Below, in pieces: positions 10,667 to 20,670 of a DNA stretch of 64,000 bases (its first letter is position 1; each line of letters begins with the position of its first letter). The stretch covers positions 5,458,001 through 5,522,000 of the forward strand of contig NZ_AP023189.1 of the NCBI RefSeq assembly GCF_012767755.2. The letters are read 5' to 3'. Below the pieces are notes generated by a model, which saw only the letters and a program-made list of their open reading frames with translations, did no database searches and was not told the origin of the DNA. A program made the translations under genes and the position numbers. This DNA comes from Pseudomonas tohonis. GTDB taxonomy: Bacteria; Pseudomonadota; Gammaproteobacteria; Pseudomonadales; Pseudomonadaceae.

Positions 10667-11851
10667 TCAGTGGCGATCCTGGACCCGCTGGATCGCCTTG
10701 TCGTACACCGGGTTGGCCTTCTGCTCCTTGGCCAGGTGGTAATGGCGCAGGGCGTCGTCGAACTGCTCGGCCTCTTCATAGATGCGCGCGATGTTGTAGT
10801 AGGAGCTGGCACGCACGGTGGCCGCGCTGGCACCGCTGGCCAGGGCGATGGCCTTGCGGTTGGCCCAGATGGCCTCGGCGGTGCGGCCGGCCTTCTGGTA
10901 GGCCAGGCCCAGGTTGCTGTAGGCCTGGCCGAAGTTGGCATTGAGCTCGATGGCCTGGCGATAGAGGTCGATGGCCTGGTCCAGCTTGCCGTCGTGGTAG
11001 GCGGCTTCGCCCTGCTTGTTCAGCGCCTTGGCGTCGCCCTGGGCGGCCTGGGTCACGGCCTGGGCGGCCACGTCCTGGCCATTGCCCAGCAGCGGCTCGA
11101 TGTCGCCGAGCACGTAGTTGGCGTCCTCGGCCTTGCTGCCTTCGAGGGTGTTGATGTCCTGGAAGTCGCCGTTGCCGGACAGGCGGAACACCTTCCACAG
11201 GTTGCCGCGCTGGTCCTTCGGCACGTAGTAGGTGCGCACCAGGGACTGGCCGACATAGACGAAGACCTTGGCCTGGCTGGCCGACAGTGCCTTGGACGAC
11301 GGGTTGTTGATGTTGGTGAAGTCATGCACCGCGTACACATAGCTCTCGCCGAAGCGCTTCTTGTGCAGGGTGATGGTTTCCGGGCCGAAGCTGTCGGTGT
11401 CGTCCACGTCCAGGTCGGCGTCGGTGCCTTCCTTGGCGTCGAAATAGATGTGGTTGCCGGGGAAGGCGATGTGCGAATCGAGGTCCGCCGGGGTCTCGCC
11501 CCAGCTCAGCACGATGCGCATGCCGTCCAGGTCCTGCATCACCGGGCTCACCGCGTAGGTCATGCCCTTGCACGGGCACTTGGCGACGAGGTTTGAGTAG
11601 CCGGGCTTCTTGATGATCAGCAGGCTGTCGGCGTCGTCGGCGAAGGCGCTGTCCAGCGTCACCTGGCCCTGGGCGTCGGTCTTGCCGCTGGCGGTCTGCG
11701 CGCCGTTCTTCTGCACCAGCACCTCGGCGCCTTCGATCTTCTGGTCCTTGACCACGGCGCTGAGCACTTCGATGGGCAACTGCTCGGCCTGGGCCAGGAC
11801 GGCACCGGAACCCAGCAGCAGGGATAGGGCGATTCTCGAGAGGGTCTTCAC
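10667..11851 (-). CDS. YfaP-like (DUF2135) and TPR repeat exported protein
   Basis: This 394-residue protein starts with a signal peptide (VKTLSRIALSLLLGSGAVLAQA). It carries a carboxypeptidase-regulatory-like beta segment (about 20-110), then a YfaP/DUF2135-type domain (about 110-230: LSWGETPADLDSHI, AVHDFTN, VFVYVG), and at least three TPR units at about 265-390 (AIDLYRQAIELNANFGQAYSNLGLAY). The start is GTG at 11851 with AAGGAGGT 4 bases upstream. Its role is unknown. Its neighbour is a polysaccharide deacetylase, which would fit an envelope function, but the terminator between them argues against a simple operon. Confidence 0.75.
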   Translation of the reverse strand: MKTLSRIALSLLLGSGAVLAQAEQLPIEVLSAVVKDQKIEGAEVLVQKNGAQTASGKTDAQGQVTLDSAFADDADSLLIIKKPGYSNLVAKCPCKGMTYAVSPVMQDLDGMRIVLSWGETPADLDSHIAFPGNHIYFDAKEGTDADLDVDDTDSFGPETITLHKKRFGESYVYAVHDFTNINNPSSKALSASQAKVFVYVGQSLVRTYYVPKDQRGNLWKVFRLSGNGDFQDINTLEGSKAEDANYVLGDIEPLLGNGQDVAAQAVTQAAQGDAKALNKQGEAAYHDGKLDQAIDLYRQAIELNANFGQAYSNLGLAYQKAGRTAEAIWANRKAIALASGASAATVRASSYYNIARIYEEAEQFDDALRHYHLAKEQKANPVYDKAIQRVQDRH

Positions 11852-12159
11852 TGCGACCTCCTTGTCAAAGTGGATGAGAGGGGGCCGGCGCACGCGCCGG
11901 GCGCCGCACTATAGCGCAACGCCCCGGGCGCCGGATGTGATGCGTGGCAACCGGGCAAGGGAAAGGGCTCGGACAACGGTTGGGCTGAAGCCGAACCTGC
12001 GGCAGAGCCAAATAGCGATGCCGCCTGTCCCGATGGAGAGCCTGCGCGCAGCGAGACACCGGCCCTCGCGGGACGCACCGACAGCGTCAATCGTCCCCAT
12101 AGGTGGAGCCCACCGCCGCAAATCCCTAGAATCGCCTCATTCCCGAAGGAGACGAATCG
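11852..12159. other. Divergent intergenic region before yaaA
   Basis: This 308-base region separates the divergent YfaP/TPR gene and yaaA. It has GC-rich inverted segments near 11889-11933 and a GAAGGAG ribosome site just before yaaA. No additional gene was supported. Confidence 0.35.
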
Positions 12160-12939
12160 ATGCTGCTGGTGATTTCCCCCGCCAAGACCCTGGACTATGA
12201 AACCCCGCCGGTGACCCCGCGCCACACCCTGCCCCAGCACCTGGACCACGCCCAGGAACTGATCCAGCAACTGCGCACCCTGGCCCCGAGCGACATCGCC
12301 GAGCTGATGCACCTGTCCGACAAGCTCGCCGGCCTCAACGCCGCGCGCTATGGCAGCTGGCACCCGGCGTTCACCCCCGAGAACGCAAAGCAGGCACTGC
12401 TGGCCTTCAAGGGCGACGTCTATACCGGGCTCGACGCCGAGAGCTTCGCCGAAGCCGACTTCGACTTCGCCCAGCGCCACCTGCGCATGCTCTCCGGCCT
12501 CTACGGCCTGCTGCGCCCACTGGACCTGATGCAGCCCTACCGCCTGGAGATGGGCACCAAGCTGGCCAACGCCCGGGGCAAGGACCTCTACGCCTTCTGG
12601 GGTGATCGCATCAGCACCTGGCTCAACCAGGCACTGGCCGAACAGGGCGACGACATCCTGCTCAACCTCGCCTCCAACGAATACTTCAGCTCGGTGAAGC
12701 GCAAGGCCCTCGATGCCCGCATCATCGACACCGAATTCAAGGACCTGAAGAACGGCCAGTACAAGATCATCAGCTTCTACGCCAAGAAGGCTCGCGGCCT
12801 GATGGCCCGCTACGTGATCAAGGAACGCCTGACCGACCCGCAAGGCCTGAAGGACTTCGACTACCAGGGCTACCGCTACAGCGCCGAAGCCTCCTCGCCG
12901 GACAAGCTGGTATTCCTCCGCGACACCCCGCAGGACTGA
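12160..12939 (+). CDS. yaaA: YaaA family peroxide stress protein
   Basis: This 259-residue protein of the YaaA/UPF0246 family starts [14 protein letters not shown] and contains [40 protein letters not shown] split over residues 110-135, NLASNEYF, and [10 protein letters not shown]. coli YaaA limits Fenton damage by lowering free iron during peroxide stress and binds DNA. Length and motifs are normal. Its position ahead of algD matches PA3539 before PA3540 in P. aeruginosa. Confidence 0.93.
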   Translation: MLLVISPAKTLDYETPPVTPRHTLPQHLDHAQELIQQLRTLAPSDIAELMHLSDKLAGLNAARYGSWHPAFTPENAKQALLAFKGDVYTGLDAESFAEADFDFAQRHLRMLSGLYGLLRPLDLMQPYRLEMGTKLANARGKDLYAFWGDRISTWLNQALAEQGDDILLNLASNEYFSSVKRKALDARIIDTEFKDLKNGQYKIISFYAKKARGLMARYVIKERLTDPQGLKDFDYQGYRYSAEASSPDKLVFLRDTPQD

Positions 12940-13288
12940 TTTCCCCGCCTCGTTTCCCACCACAACCTGCCATTGGTTGGGCGGCTCCGCTGCGAGTCGT
13001 CCAATCGGCGAAGTTTCCTCCTCCCGCCATTTCTGCGCGCCGGCCCGGTGCCATCACCTTTAATCGCCGCTGGAACTAACGTACCGCCTGCCTCACAACT
13101 GGCCAGGGAACTTCCGCGCCGTTGCGTAAACAGCGCGCAGGCTCTAGCACGGGCGATAGCGAACTACCGCTGCGCTTGCATCCATTAAATACAGGGAACT
13201 TTTTCGGCCCGTTGAAACACCCGAAGTTTGCCATCAAGGTGCAATTACAAATGGCCGTAGTCGATGAATTGCAACAAATCAAATTGAT

Positions 13289-13298
13289 GACGAACGGT
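13289..13298 (-). promoter_or_regulatory. AlgR binding site
   Basis: GACGAACGGT is the exact reverse complement of ACCGTTCGTC, the AlgR core established at the P. aeruginosa algD promoter. It abuts the candidate AlgU -35 at 13301. Confidence 0.7.
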
Positions 13299-13300
13299 AG

Positions 13301-13328
13301 GAACTATCCGAAAACCCGAACACTCATA
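13301..13328 (+). promoter_or_regulatory. Candidate AlgU (sigma-22) promoter of algD
   Basis: GAACTA (13301-13306) and TCATA (13324-13328) are spaced by 17 bases, close to the sigma-22/sigma-E consensus. It would give a leader of about 350 bases, similar in size to the P. aeruginosa algD leader. The two upstream GAACTT sites lack an obvious -10. Confidence 0.45.
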
Positions 13329-13685
13329 ACCCCGACGCTTAATTCTTCACGCAATATTTCAGCGTGATTCCAAACTGCCCCCATGTATCGGAATGCTCCG
13401 AGGGGGAAGTTGTGCGCCAGAAACGAAACAGGCGAACTAAGAGGAGAAGTTGGACACAGGATCGACTGACAAGAACCAGGGACAAGAGCCAGTAAGGTAA
13501 TCAGTCCAGGAAACCTTGGAGCCAGCGAATTCACAGGCTCCGCTTCAGGTACCCGCAGTTTCGGTGCCAGGTGTTTGTCATGCCTGCACGCAGCTGAAAG
13601 TTACGAATTGAATGTAACGGCTGCAAAACGGAAGTGGCGATTATGCCACCAATTAACAGCGTGCTAAATGGATGAGGTGAATGCG

Positions 13686-14996
13686 ATGCGTATCAGCATC
13701 TTTGGTTTGGGCTATGTCGGTGCAGTATGTGCCGGTTGCCTGTCGGCTCGTGGTCATGAAGTTGTCGGTGTAGATGTCTCCACCACCAAGATCGACCTGA
13801 TCAACAACGGGAAGTCCCCCATCGTCGAACCCGGGCTCGAAGAGCTCCTGCAGCAAGGCCGCAAGACCGGCCGCCTGCGCGGCACCACCGATGTCGCCGC
13901 CGCGGTCCGCGACACCGAAGTCTCCTTCATCTGCGTCGGCACCCCGAGCAAGAAGAACGGCGACCTGGAACTGGACTACATCGAAGGCGTCTGCCGCGAG
14001 ATCGGTTTCGCCCTGCGCGACAAGTCCGAGCGCCACACCGTCGTCGTCCGCAGCACCGTGCTGCCGGGCACCGTGATGAACGTGGTCATCCCGATCATCG
14101 AGGACTGCTCCGGCAAGAAGGCCGGCGAAGACTTCGGCGTCGCGGTGAACCCCGAGTTCCTGCGCGAAAGCACCGCGATCAAGGACTACGACTTCCCGCC
14201 CATGACCGTCATCGGCGAACTGGACAAGGCCTCCGGCGACCTGCTGGAAACCCTGTACCGCGAACTCGACGCACCGATCATCCGCAAGGAAGTCCAGGTC
14301 GCCGAGATGATCAAGTACACCTGCAACGTCTGGCACGCCGCCAAGGTCACCTTCGCCAACGAGATCGGCAACATCGCCAAGGCGGTGGGTGTCGACGGCC
14401 GCGAAGTGATGGACGTGATCTGCCAGGACCACAAGCTCAACCTCTCCAAGTACTACATGCGCCCCGGCTTCGCCTTCGGCGGCTCCTGCCTGCCCAAGGA
14501 CGTGCGCGCCCTCAACTACCGCGCCAGCTCCCTGGACGTCGAGGCCCCGCTGATCGGCTCGCTGATGCGCAGCAACGCCTACCAGGTGCAGAAGGCCTTC
14601 GACATCATCGCCGCCCAGGAGAAACGCAAGGTCGCCCTGCTCGGCCTGTCCTTCAAGGCCGGCACCGACGACCTGCGCGAGAGCCCCCTGGTCGAACTGG
14701 CCGAGATGCTCATCGGCAAGGGCTTCGACCTGCGCATCTACGACCGCAACGTCGAGTACGCACGCGTGCACGGCGCCAACAAGGACTACATCGAATCGAA
14801 GATTCCCCATGTGTCCTCCCTGCTCGACAGCGACTTCGACGGCGTGGTCGGCGATGCCGACATCATCGTCCTCGGCAACCGTGACGAGCTCTTCGCTCCG
14901 CTGGCGCAACGGGCGCCCGAAGGCAAGCGCGTGATCGACCTGGTGGGCTTCATGCCCAAGGCGACCAACGCACAGGCCGAAGGCATCTGCTGGTAA
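13686..14996 (+). CDS. algD: GDP-mannose 6-dehydrogenase AlgD
   Basis: This 436-residue enzyme oxidises GDP-mannose to GDP-mannuronate with two NAD+, the committed step that makes the alginate precursor. It shows the N-terminal Rossmann motif GLGYVG (7-12) and catalytic Cys268 in FGGSCLPKD, with a C-terminal UDP-binding-like domain. Length equals that of the P. aeruginosa enzyme. I take ATG 13686 (MRISIFGLG) rather than the ATG six codons earlier because GAGG precedes it and the family begins there. It is the first gene of the alginate operon. Confidence 0.98.
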   Translation: MRISIFGLGYVGAVCAGCLSARGHEVVGVDVSTTKIDLINNGKSPIVEPGLEELLQQGRKTGRLRGTTDVAAAVRDTEVSFICVGTPSKKNGDLELDYIEGVCREIGFALRDKSERHTVVVRSTVLPGTVMNVVIPIIEDCSGKKAGEDFGVAVNPEFLRESTAIKDYDFPPMTVIGELDKASGDLLETLYRELDAPIIRKEVQVAEMIKYTCNVWHAAKVTFANEIGNIAKAVGVDGREVMDVICQDHKLNLSKYYMRPGFAFGGSCLPKDVRALNYRASSLDVEAPLIGSLMRSNAYQVQKAFDIIAAQEKRKVALLGLSFKAGTDDLRESPLVELAEMLIGKGFDLRIYDRNVEYARVHGANKDYIESKIPHVSSLLDSDFDGVVGDADIIVLGNRDELFAPLAQRAPEGKRVIDLVGFMPKATNAQAEGICW

Positions 14997-15112
14997 TCCC
15001 GGACACCAGCTTCTAAGCGCAACGCAAGTGATGAACCTCGGGTCGGCGAACAACAAGAAGCCGCGCCCACGCCCGAGGTTTGTCCGGCGCCAACGACGGA
15101 ATGGATAATCGT

Positions 15113-16594
15113 ATGGACAAGCTCAAGCTAAGCCTCAACGAGGCGGCGGGTTGGCTTTTCTACCTGACGGGCCTGGGGCTGCTCGCACTGGCCCTGCCCA
15201 AGTCGGTCTTCGACCCCGACTCCAAGCATTTCCTGCTGCTGATCGGCCTGGTCGGCATCTGGCGCTACTCCATGGGCGGCCTGCATTTCATCCGCGGCAT
15301 GCTGTTCCTCTATGTGGTCTACCCGCACTACCGGCGCAAGGTCCGCAAGCTGGGCGAAGCGGCGGACCCGTCCCACGTGTTCCTGCTGGTGACCAGCTTT
15401 CGCATCGACGCGCTGACCACCGCCATGGTCTACCGCTCGGTGATCCAGGAAGCGATCGACTGCGGCTACCCCACCACCGTGGTGTGCTCGATCGTCGAGC
15501 TGTCCGATGAACTCCTGGTCAAGGGCCTGTGGGCGAAGATGAACCCGCCCGAGCACGTCACCCTCGACTTCGTGCGCATCCCCGGCACCGGCAAGCGCGA
15601 CGGCCTGGCCTACGGCTTCCGCGCCATCTCCCGGCGCCTGCCGGACGAGAACGCCGTGGTCGCCGTGGTCGATGGCGACACCGTGCTCGCCGAAGGCGTG
15701 GTGAAGAAGACCGTGCCCTGGTTCAAGCTCTTCCCCAATGTCGGCGGCCTCACCACCAACGAGTTCTGCGAGGTGCGTGGCAGCTACATCATGTCCGAGT
15801 GGCACAAGCTGCGCTTCGCCCAGCGCCATATCAACATGTGCTCCATGGCGCTCTCCAAGCGGGTGCTGACCATGACCGGGCGCATGTCGGTGTTCCGCGC
15901 CAAGGTCGTGACCGACCCGGACTTCATCGCCGACGTGGAAAGCGACCACCTGGACCACTGGCGCCTCGGCCGCTTCCAGTTCCTCACCGGTGACGACAAG
16001 TCCAGCTGGTACAGCCTGATGCGCCTGGGCTACGACACCTTCTACGTGCCGGACGCGGCGATCAACACCGTCGAGCACCCGCCGGAGAAGAGCTTCATCA
16101 AGGCCAGCCGCAAGCTGATGTTCCGCTGGTACGGCAACAACCTGCGGCAGAACTCCCGGGCCCTGCGCCTGGGGCCGAGCCGCCTGGGCTGGTTCACCAC
16201 CCTGGTGCTCAGCGACCAGCGCGTATCGATGTGGACCTGCCTGCTGGGCCTGGCCGTCGCCATCATCGCCAGCATCAAGTACAGCATCGCCTACCTGCTC
16301 GTGTACCTGCTGTGGATCGGTCTCACCCGCTTCATCCTCACCCTGCTGCTGAGCGTTTCAGGGCACCACATAGGGCCGGCCTACCCGCTGATCCTCTATT
16401 ACAACCAGATCGTCGGCGCTCTGGTGAAGATCTACGTCTTCTTCCGCCTGGACCAGCAGTCCTGGACGCGCCAGAACACCAAGCTCAACCGTGATCTCGC
16501 CAGCTTCACGCGCTGGTTCAACACCTGGTCCTCACGCGCCATGACCTTCACCGCAACCAGCGTATTCGTCGCCACGCTGATGGCGTTCGTGTGA
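15113..16594 (+). CDS. alg8: Mannuronan synthase catalytic subunit Alg8
   Basis: This 493-residue inner-membrane GT2 glycosyltransferase polymerises GDP-mannuronate to polymannuronate. N-terminal helices (about 13-30 and 40-70) precede the cytoplasmic GT2 domain with DGD at 187-189, a LTGDDKSSW segment at 291-299 and the Q-x-x-R type sequence QNSRAL; C-terminal helices lie at about 375-435 and near the end. The start at 15113 gives a length within one residue of P. aeruginosa Alg8; in-frame upstream starts at 15080 (TTG) and 15101 are possible. It acts with Alg44. Confidence 0.96.
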   Translation: MDKLKLSLNEAAGWLFYLTGLGLLALALPKSVFDPDSKHFLLLIGLVGIWRYSMGGLHFIRGMLFLYVVYPHYRRKVRKLGEAADPSHVFLLVTSFRIDALTTAMVYRSVIQEAIDCGYPTTVVCSIVELSDELLVKGLWAKMNPPEHVTLDFVRIPGTGKRDGLAYGFRAISRRLPDENAVVAVVDGDTVLAEGVVKKTVPWFKLFPNVGGLTTNEFCEVRGSYIMSEWHKLRFAQRHINMCSMALSKRVLTMTGRMSVFRAKVVTDPDFIADVESDHLDHWRLGRFQFLTGDDKSSWYSLMRLGYDTFYVPDAAINTVEHPPEKSFIKASRKLMFRWYGNNLRQNSRALRLGPSRLGWFTTLVLSDQRVSMWTCLLGLAVAIIASIKYSIAYLLVYLLWIGLTRFILTLLLSVSGHHIGPAYPLILYYNQIVGALVKIYVFFRLDQQSWTRQNTKLNRDLASFTRWFNTWSSRAMTFTATSVFVATLMAFV

Positions 16595-16620
16595 CAGAAC
16601 TTGAATAGGAAATCCAAGCC

Positions 16621-17790
16621 ATGAATACAGCCGTCAACGTCAATGTGGTGCACGAATCCGAAGCCCAGCGCCAGCACGCCCGGGTCAAGATACCGGCCAA
16701 GATCCGCTACCTGGCCAACAACGAACGGGTCGAGCACCGCCTGCTCGACCTCTCCGCCGGTGGCTTCTCCTTCCAGACCGGGCCCAAGCACCGCGCCCAG
16801 GTCGGCGACTACCACCAGGGCCGCATGCTGTTCCAGCTGGACAGCCTGACCCTGGGCCTGGACGTCGAATTCCAGGTGCGCACCGTGGACCTGGACAGCG
16901 GCCGCGCCGGCTGCCAGTTCCACAGCCTCAAGCCGCGCGACATCGCCACCCTGCGCTACCTGATCAGCGCCCACCTGTCCGGTGAGGTGATCAGCGCCGG
17001 CGACATGCTCAACACCCTGCAGCGCGAGAACTTCACCAAGCCGCGCAAGAACGGTGGCAACGGTGGCGGCATGGGCGTGTTCGGCCGCCTCAAGGCGGTG
17101 ACCTTCAGCGCCGGCCTGTTCATCGTCGGCCTGGCCGCCTTCGGCTTCATCTTCAAGTCCCTGTACGGCCTGTACTTCGTGACCCACGCCGAGTCCGGCA
17201 TGGTCGCCGTGCCCAGCATGCAGGTCACCATGCCCCGCGAAGGCACCGTGCAGAGCCTGATCGGCGGCGAAGGCACCACCGTGGACAAGGGCGCCCCCAT
17301 CGCCTCCTTCTCCGCCACCATGCTGGAGATGCTCAAGGGCCACCTGACCGACGACCAGCTCACCCCGGCCAACGTCGAGGAACTGTTCGGCAAGCAGATG
17401 AAAGGCACCCTGACCAGCCCCTGCAACTGCAAGGTGGCGCGCCAGCTGGTCGCCGACGGCCAGTTCGCCGGCAAGGGCGACGTCATCTTCGAACTGGTGC
17501 CCCAGGACTTCGAAGCCACCGTCAGCGCCCGCTTCCCCTACCGCAACTTTGCCCAGGCCAAGCCCGGCGCCAGCGTCACCTTCCAGGTGGCCGGCGAAGA
17601 CAGCCCGCGCCACGGCAAGATCATCAGCAGCAGCCTGATCGACAGCGGCCTGTCCTCCGACATCCGCGTGGTGATCCAGCCCGACCAGACCCTGGACAGC
17701 AAGCTCGCCGGCCAGCCGGTGGAAGTCAGCATCGACCGTGGCCCGTCCTTCGACTGGATGATCGACCGCGCCCTGGCGGCCGGTTTCTGA
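16621..17790 (+). CDS. alg44: Alginate co-polymerase and c-di-GMP receptor Alg44
   Basis: This 389-residue protein begins with a cytoplasmic PilZ domain whose c-di-GMP signature is intact: RQHAR at 17-21 and DLSAGGFSF at 43-51. One membrane helix (about 160-185, GLFIVGLAAFGFIF) is followed by a periplasmic membrane-fusion-protein-like domain (about 195-380). c-di-GMP binding activates Alg8. Length matches the P. aeruginosa protein. The PilZ domain makes polymerisation respond to c-di-GMP enzymes, one of which is encoded at 47630-48733. Confidence 0.96.
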   Translation: MNTAVNVNVVHESEAQRQHARVKIPAKIRYLANNERVEHRLLDLSAGGFSFQTGPKHRAQVGDYHQGRMLFQLDSLTLGLDVEFQVRTVDLDSGRAGCQFHSLKPRDIATLRYLISAHLSGEVISAGDMLNTLQRENFTKPRKNGGNGGGMGVFGRLKAVTFSAGLFIVGLAAFGFIFKSLYGLYFVTHAESGMVAVPSMQVTMPREGTVQSLIGGEGTTVDKGAPIASFSATMLEMLKGHLTDDQLTPANVEELFGKQMKGTLTSPCNCKVARQLVADGQFAGKGDVIFELVPQDFEATVSARFPYRNFAQAKPGASVTFQVAGEDSPRHGKIISSSLIDSGLSSDIRVVIQPDQTLDSKLAGQPVEVSIDRGPSFDWMIDRALAAGF

Positions 17791-17803
17791 GGAGGGACCC
17801 GCA

Positions 17804-19180
17804 GTGGCGACATTCCCATCCCGTTACCTGATGCTCGGCGCCGCGGTCGCGCTGGCCGGCTGTGCCGGCCTGCCCGACCAACGCCTGGCCAACGAAGCGC
17901 TCAAGCGTGGCGACACCGCCACCGCCGAGCGCAACTACCGCCAGCTGGCGGACCTGGGCTACGTCAGTGCCCAGGTCGGCCTCGCCGACCTGCAGGTCAA
18001 CAGCGGTGACCCGGAGCAGATGCGCCAGGCCGAGCAGATCTACCGCCAGGCCATGGACGAATCCCCGCGCGCCAAGGCCCGCCTCGGCAAGCTGCTGGCG
18101 CGCAAGCCCGACGCCACCCCGGCCGAGCGCCAGGAAGCGGCCAAGCTGCTGGATGAAGCCTTCAAGGCCGGCGAGCCGAGCAGCCTGCTGCCCCTGGTGA
18201 TGCTCTACCTGACCTTCCCGCAGGACTTCCCCGGCGTGAACGTGCAGCAGCGCATCGCCCAGTGGCGCGCCGACGGCCAGCCCGAAGCCGAGCTGGCGCA
18301 GATCCTCTTCTATCGGAGCCAGGGCACCTACGACCAGCACCTGGGCGAGATCGAGGACATCTGCAAGCGCACCCTGACCCAGGCCGACGTCTGCTACGTC
18401 GAGCTCGCCACCGTGTACCAGAAGCAGGGCAAGGCCGAGGAACAGAAGGCCCTGGTCGCCCAGCTGATGAACGGCTACCACGCAGGCGTCATTCCCGCCC
18501 AGCGCGTGGACTCGGTGGCCCAGGTGCTGGCCGACGCCGAGCTCGGCGGCAAGCCCGACGAAGGCAAGGCCCAGGAAATGCTCGAAGAGATCGCCCCGAC
18601 CTACCCCGCCGCCTGGGTCAGCCTCGCCAAGCTGCTCTACGAGTACCCGGGCCTGGGCGACATCGACAAGATGATGGAGTACCTCGACCACGGCCGCGAA
18701 GCCGCACTGCCGCGCGCCGAGCTGCTGCTGGGCCGCCTCTACTACGAAGGCAAGCTGCTGCCGCAGGACCCGCGCAAGGCCGAGGAACACCTGATGAAGG
18801 CCGCGCCCACCGAGCCGGCCGCCAACTACCTGCTGGGGCAGATCTACATCCGCGGCTACCTCGGCGACATCTACCCGGACAAGGCGCTGGACTACCTGCT
18901 GAGCGCCGCGCGCAGCGGCCAGATCAACGCCGACTTCGCCCTCGGCCAGATGTTCGCCCAGGGCAAGGGCATCCAGCCCAACCTGGTCAATGCCTACGTC
19001 TTCAGCCAGCTCGCGCTGCCCAAGAATACACCCCAGGCCACCGAACTGGCCCAGGCGGTGGAACAACAACTGCAGCCTGCGGAACGCGCCCGGGCCGAGC
19101 AGCTGCTGCGCGAGGAGCGTCAGCTCCGAGGCGCGGCCCTGCAGGACGCCGCCCAGATGCAAGCCATGCAGACCCCTTGA
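17804..19180 (+). CDS. algK: Alginate export lipoprotein AlgK
   Basis: This 458-residue outer-membrane lipoprotein has a lipobox with Cys20 (VALAGC) and is built of Sel1/TPR-like repeats. It helps localise the AlgE porin and scaffolds the periplasmic complex with AlgX. The start is GTG at 17804 behind GAGGAGGGA, 13 bases after alg44. Repeats such as [16 protein letters not shown] and [16 protein letters not shown] are visible in the C-terminal half. Confidence 0.95.
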   Translation: MATFPSRYLMLGAAVALAGCAGLPDQRLANEALKRGDTATAERNYRQLADLGYVSAQVGLADLQVNSGDPEQMRQAEQIYRQAMDESPRAKARLGKLLARKPDATPAERQEAAKLLDEAFKAGEPSSLLPLVMLYLTFPQDFPGVNVQQRIAQWRADGQPEAELAQILFYRSQGTYDQHLGEIEDICKRTLTQADVCYVELATVYQKQGKAEEQKALVAQLMNGYHAGVIPAQRVDSVAQVLADAELGGKPDEGKAQEMLEEIAPTYPAAWVSLAKLLYEYPGLGDIDKMMEYLDHGREAALPRAELLLGRLYYEGKLLPQDPRKAEEHLMKAAPTEPAANYLLGQIYIRGYLGDIYPDKALDYLLSAARSGQINADFALGQMFAQGKGIQPNLVNAYVFSQLALPKNTPQATELAQAVEQQLQPAERARAEQLLREERQLRGAALQDAAQMQAMQTP

Positions 19181-19190
19181 AGGAACCGCT

Positions 19191-20642
19191 ATGAAATTCA
19201 ATCTCTGGACGAACGCAAGCCTGGGCCTGGGCATGACGCTGATCACCGCGAGCAGCGCCTTCGCCGTGCAGATGAGTGACAAGAACTTCGGCCTCGACAT
19301 CAAGATCACCGCGCAGTCCGAAGACGACCGCGACCTCGGCACCCAGAAGGGCGGCGACGTCAACGGCATCGGTCTCGACCTGCGTCCCTGGGTCTACGGC
19401 CAGCGCGGCGAGTGGAGCGCCTTCGCCATGGGCCAGGCGGTGACCGCGACCGACATCGTCGAGACCGACACTATCGAATCCAGCGACATCGACAGCGAAT
19501 CCAGCCAGAACAGCGACGGCCGCGAACCCGACAAGAGCTACCTCGCCCTGCGCGAATTCTGGGTCGACTACGCCGGCCTCACCGCCTACCCGGGCGAGCA
19601 CCTGCGCTTCGGCCGCCAGCGCGTACGCAGCGAAGAAGGCACCTGGTGGGACACCAACATCGAGGCCCTGCGCTGGACCTTCGACACCACCCTGCTGACC
19701 GCCAACGTCGGCGTCGCCGAGCGCTTCAGCGAGTACCGCACCGACATCGACGAACTGGCCCCCGAGGACAAGGACCGCCAGCACTTCTTCGGCGACGTCG
19801 CCACCCAGTGGATGCCCAACCACTGGGTCGGCCTCAAGCTCCACCACAGCCGCGACAACGGCAGCCTGCCCGACAACGGCGAAGTGGTGGACCCGCTCGA
19901 CAAACGCTACACCGGCGACCTCACCTGGCTCGGCATCAATGCCGACAACGGCTTCTTCGACCGCCGCTCGCCCGAGACCCTCAACTACTGGGCCCAGGCC
20001 ACCTGGCTCACCGGCGACATCGACGAACTGAACCAGACCGTGGTCGGCAACGACCGCCTCGCCAACGGCTCGCGCAACGTCGACGTCGACGCCTGGGCGC
20101 TGGACCTCGGCCTGCGCTGGAATATCAACGACCAGTGGAAGGTCGGCGGTGCCTACGCCCGTGGCAGCGGCGGTGGCGACGACGACAGCTCCGAGCAGTT
20201 CCGCCAGACCGGCATGGAGAGCAACCGCTCCAACTTCACCGGCACCAACTCGCGCATGCACCGCTTCGGCGAAGCCTTCCGCGGCGAGCTGAGCAACCTC
20301 CAGGTGGGCACCGCCTTCGCCTCCTGGCAGCTGCGCGAGGACTACGACGCCAGCGTCGTCTACCACCGTTTCTGGCGTGTCGACGACAACCAGGACGTCG
20401 GCCAGGCCGGGATCATCGCCCCGCTGGAGGACGGCGAGAAAGACGTCGGCCAGGAGCTCGACTTCGTCGTCACCAAGTACTTCAAGCAGGGCCTGCTGCC
20501 CGCCTCGATGGCCGAGCACATGGACGACGCCTCCGCGCTGGTGCGTTTCCGTGGTGGCGTGTTCAAGCCGGGCGATGCCTATGGCAGCGGCACCGACTCG
20601 CTGATGCATCGCGCCTTCGTCGACTTCATCTGGCGCTTCTGA
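19191..20642 (+). CDS. algE: Outer-membrane alginate porin AlgE
   Basis: This 483-residue beta-barrel exports alginate across the outer membrane. A signal peptide (about residues 1-25, ending SSAFA) precedes alternating amphipathic strands, and the last residue is Phe (VDFIWRF), typical for BAM-dependent insertion. It is slightly shorter than P. aeruginosa AlgE. AGGAA precedes the ATG, 10 bases after algK. Confidence 0.95.
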   Translation: MKFNLWTNASLGLGMTLITASSAFAVQMSDKNFGLDIKITAQSEDDRDLGTQKGGDVNGIGLDLRPWVYGQRGEWSAFAMGQAVTATDIVETDTIESSDIDSESSQNSDGREPDKSYLALREFWVDYAGLTAYPGEHLRFGRQRVRSEEGTWWDTNIEALRWTFDTTLLTANVGVAERFSEYRTDIDELAPEDKDRQHFFGDVATQWMPNHWVGLKLHHSRDNGSLPDNGEVVDPLDKRYTGDLTWLGINADNGFFDRRSPETLNYWAQATWLTGDIDELNQTVVGNDRLANGSRNVDVDAWALDLGLRWNINDQWKVGGAYARGSGGGDDDSSEQFRQTGMESNRSNFTGTNSRMHRFGEAFRGELSNLQVGTAFASWQLREDYDASVVYHRFWRVDDNQDVGQAGIIAPLEDGEKDVGQELDFVVTKYFKQGLLPASMAEHMDDASALVRFRGGVFKPGDAYGSGTDSLMHRAFVDFIWRF

Positions 20643-20670
20643 GGCCGCCATGCGCGAAGGGAGAACAGCC

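Larger units (their letters stand above)
12940..13685 (+). promoter_or_regulatory. algD upstream control region and leader
   Basis: This 746-base non-coding stretch is visibly less GC-rich than the flanking genes. It contains an exact AlgR consensus site at 13289-13298 (reverse strand), a GAACTA-N17-TCATA candidate AlgU promoter at 13301-13328, and two CAGGGAACTT elements (GAACTT at 13108-13113 and 13196-13201) that also match the AlgU -35. The layout resembles the long, multiply regulated algD promoter of P. aeruginosa. Confidence 0.65.
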
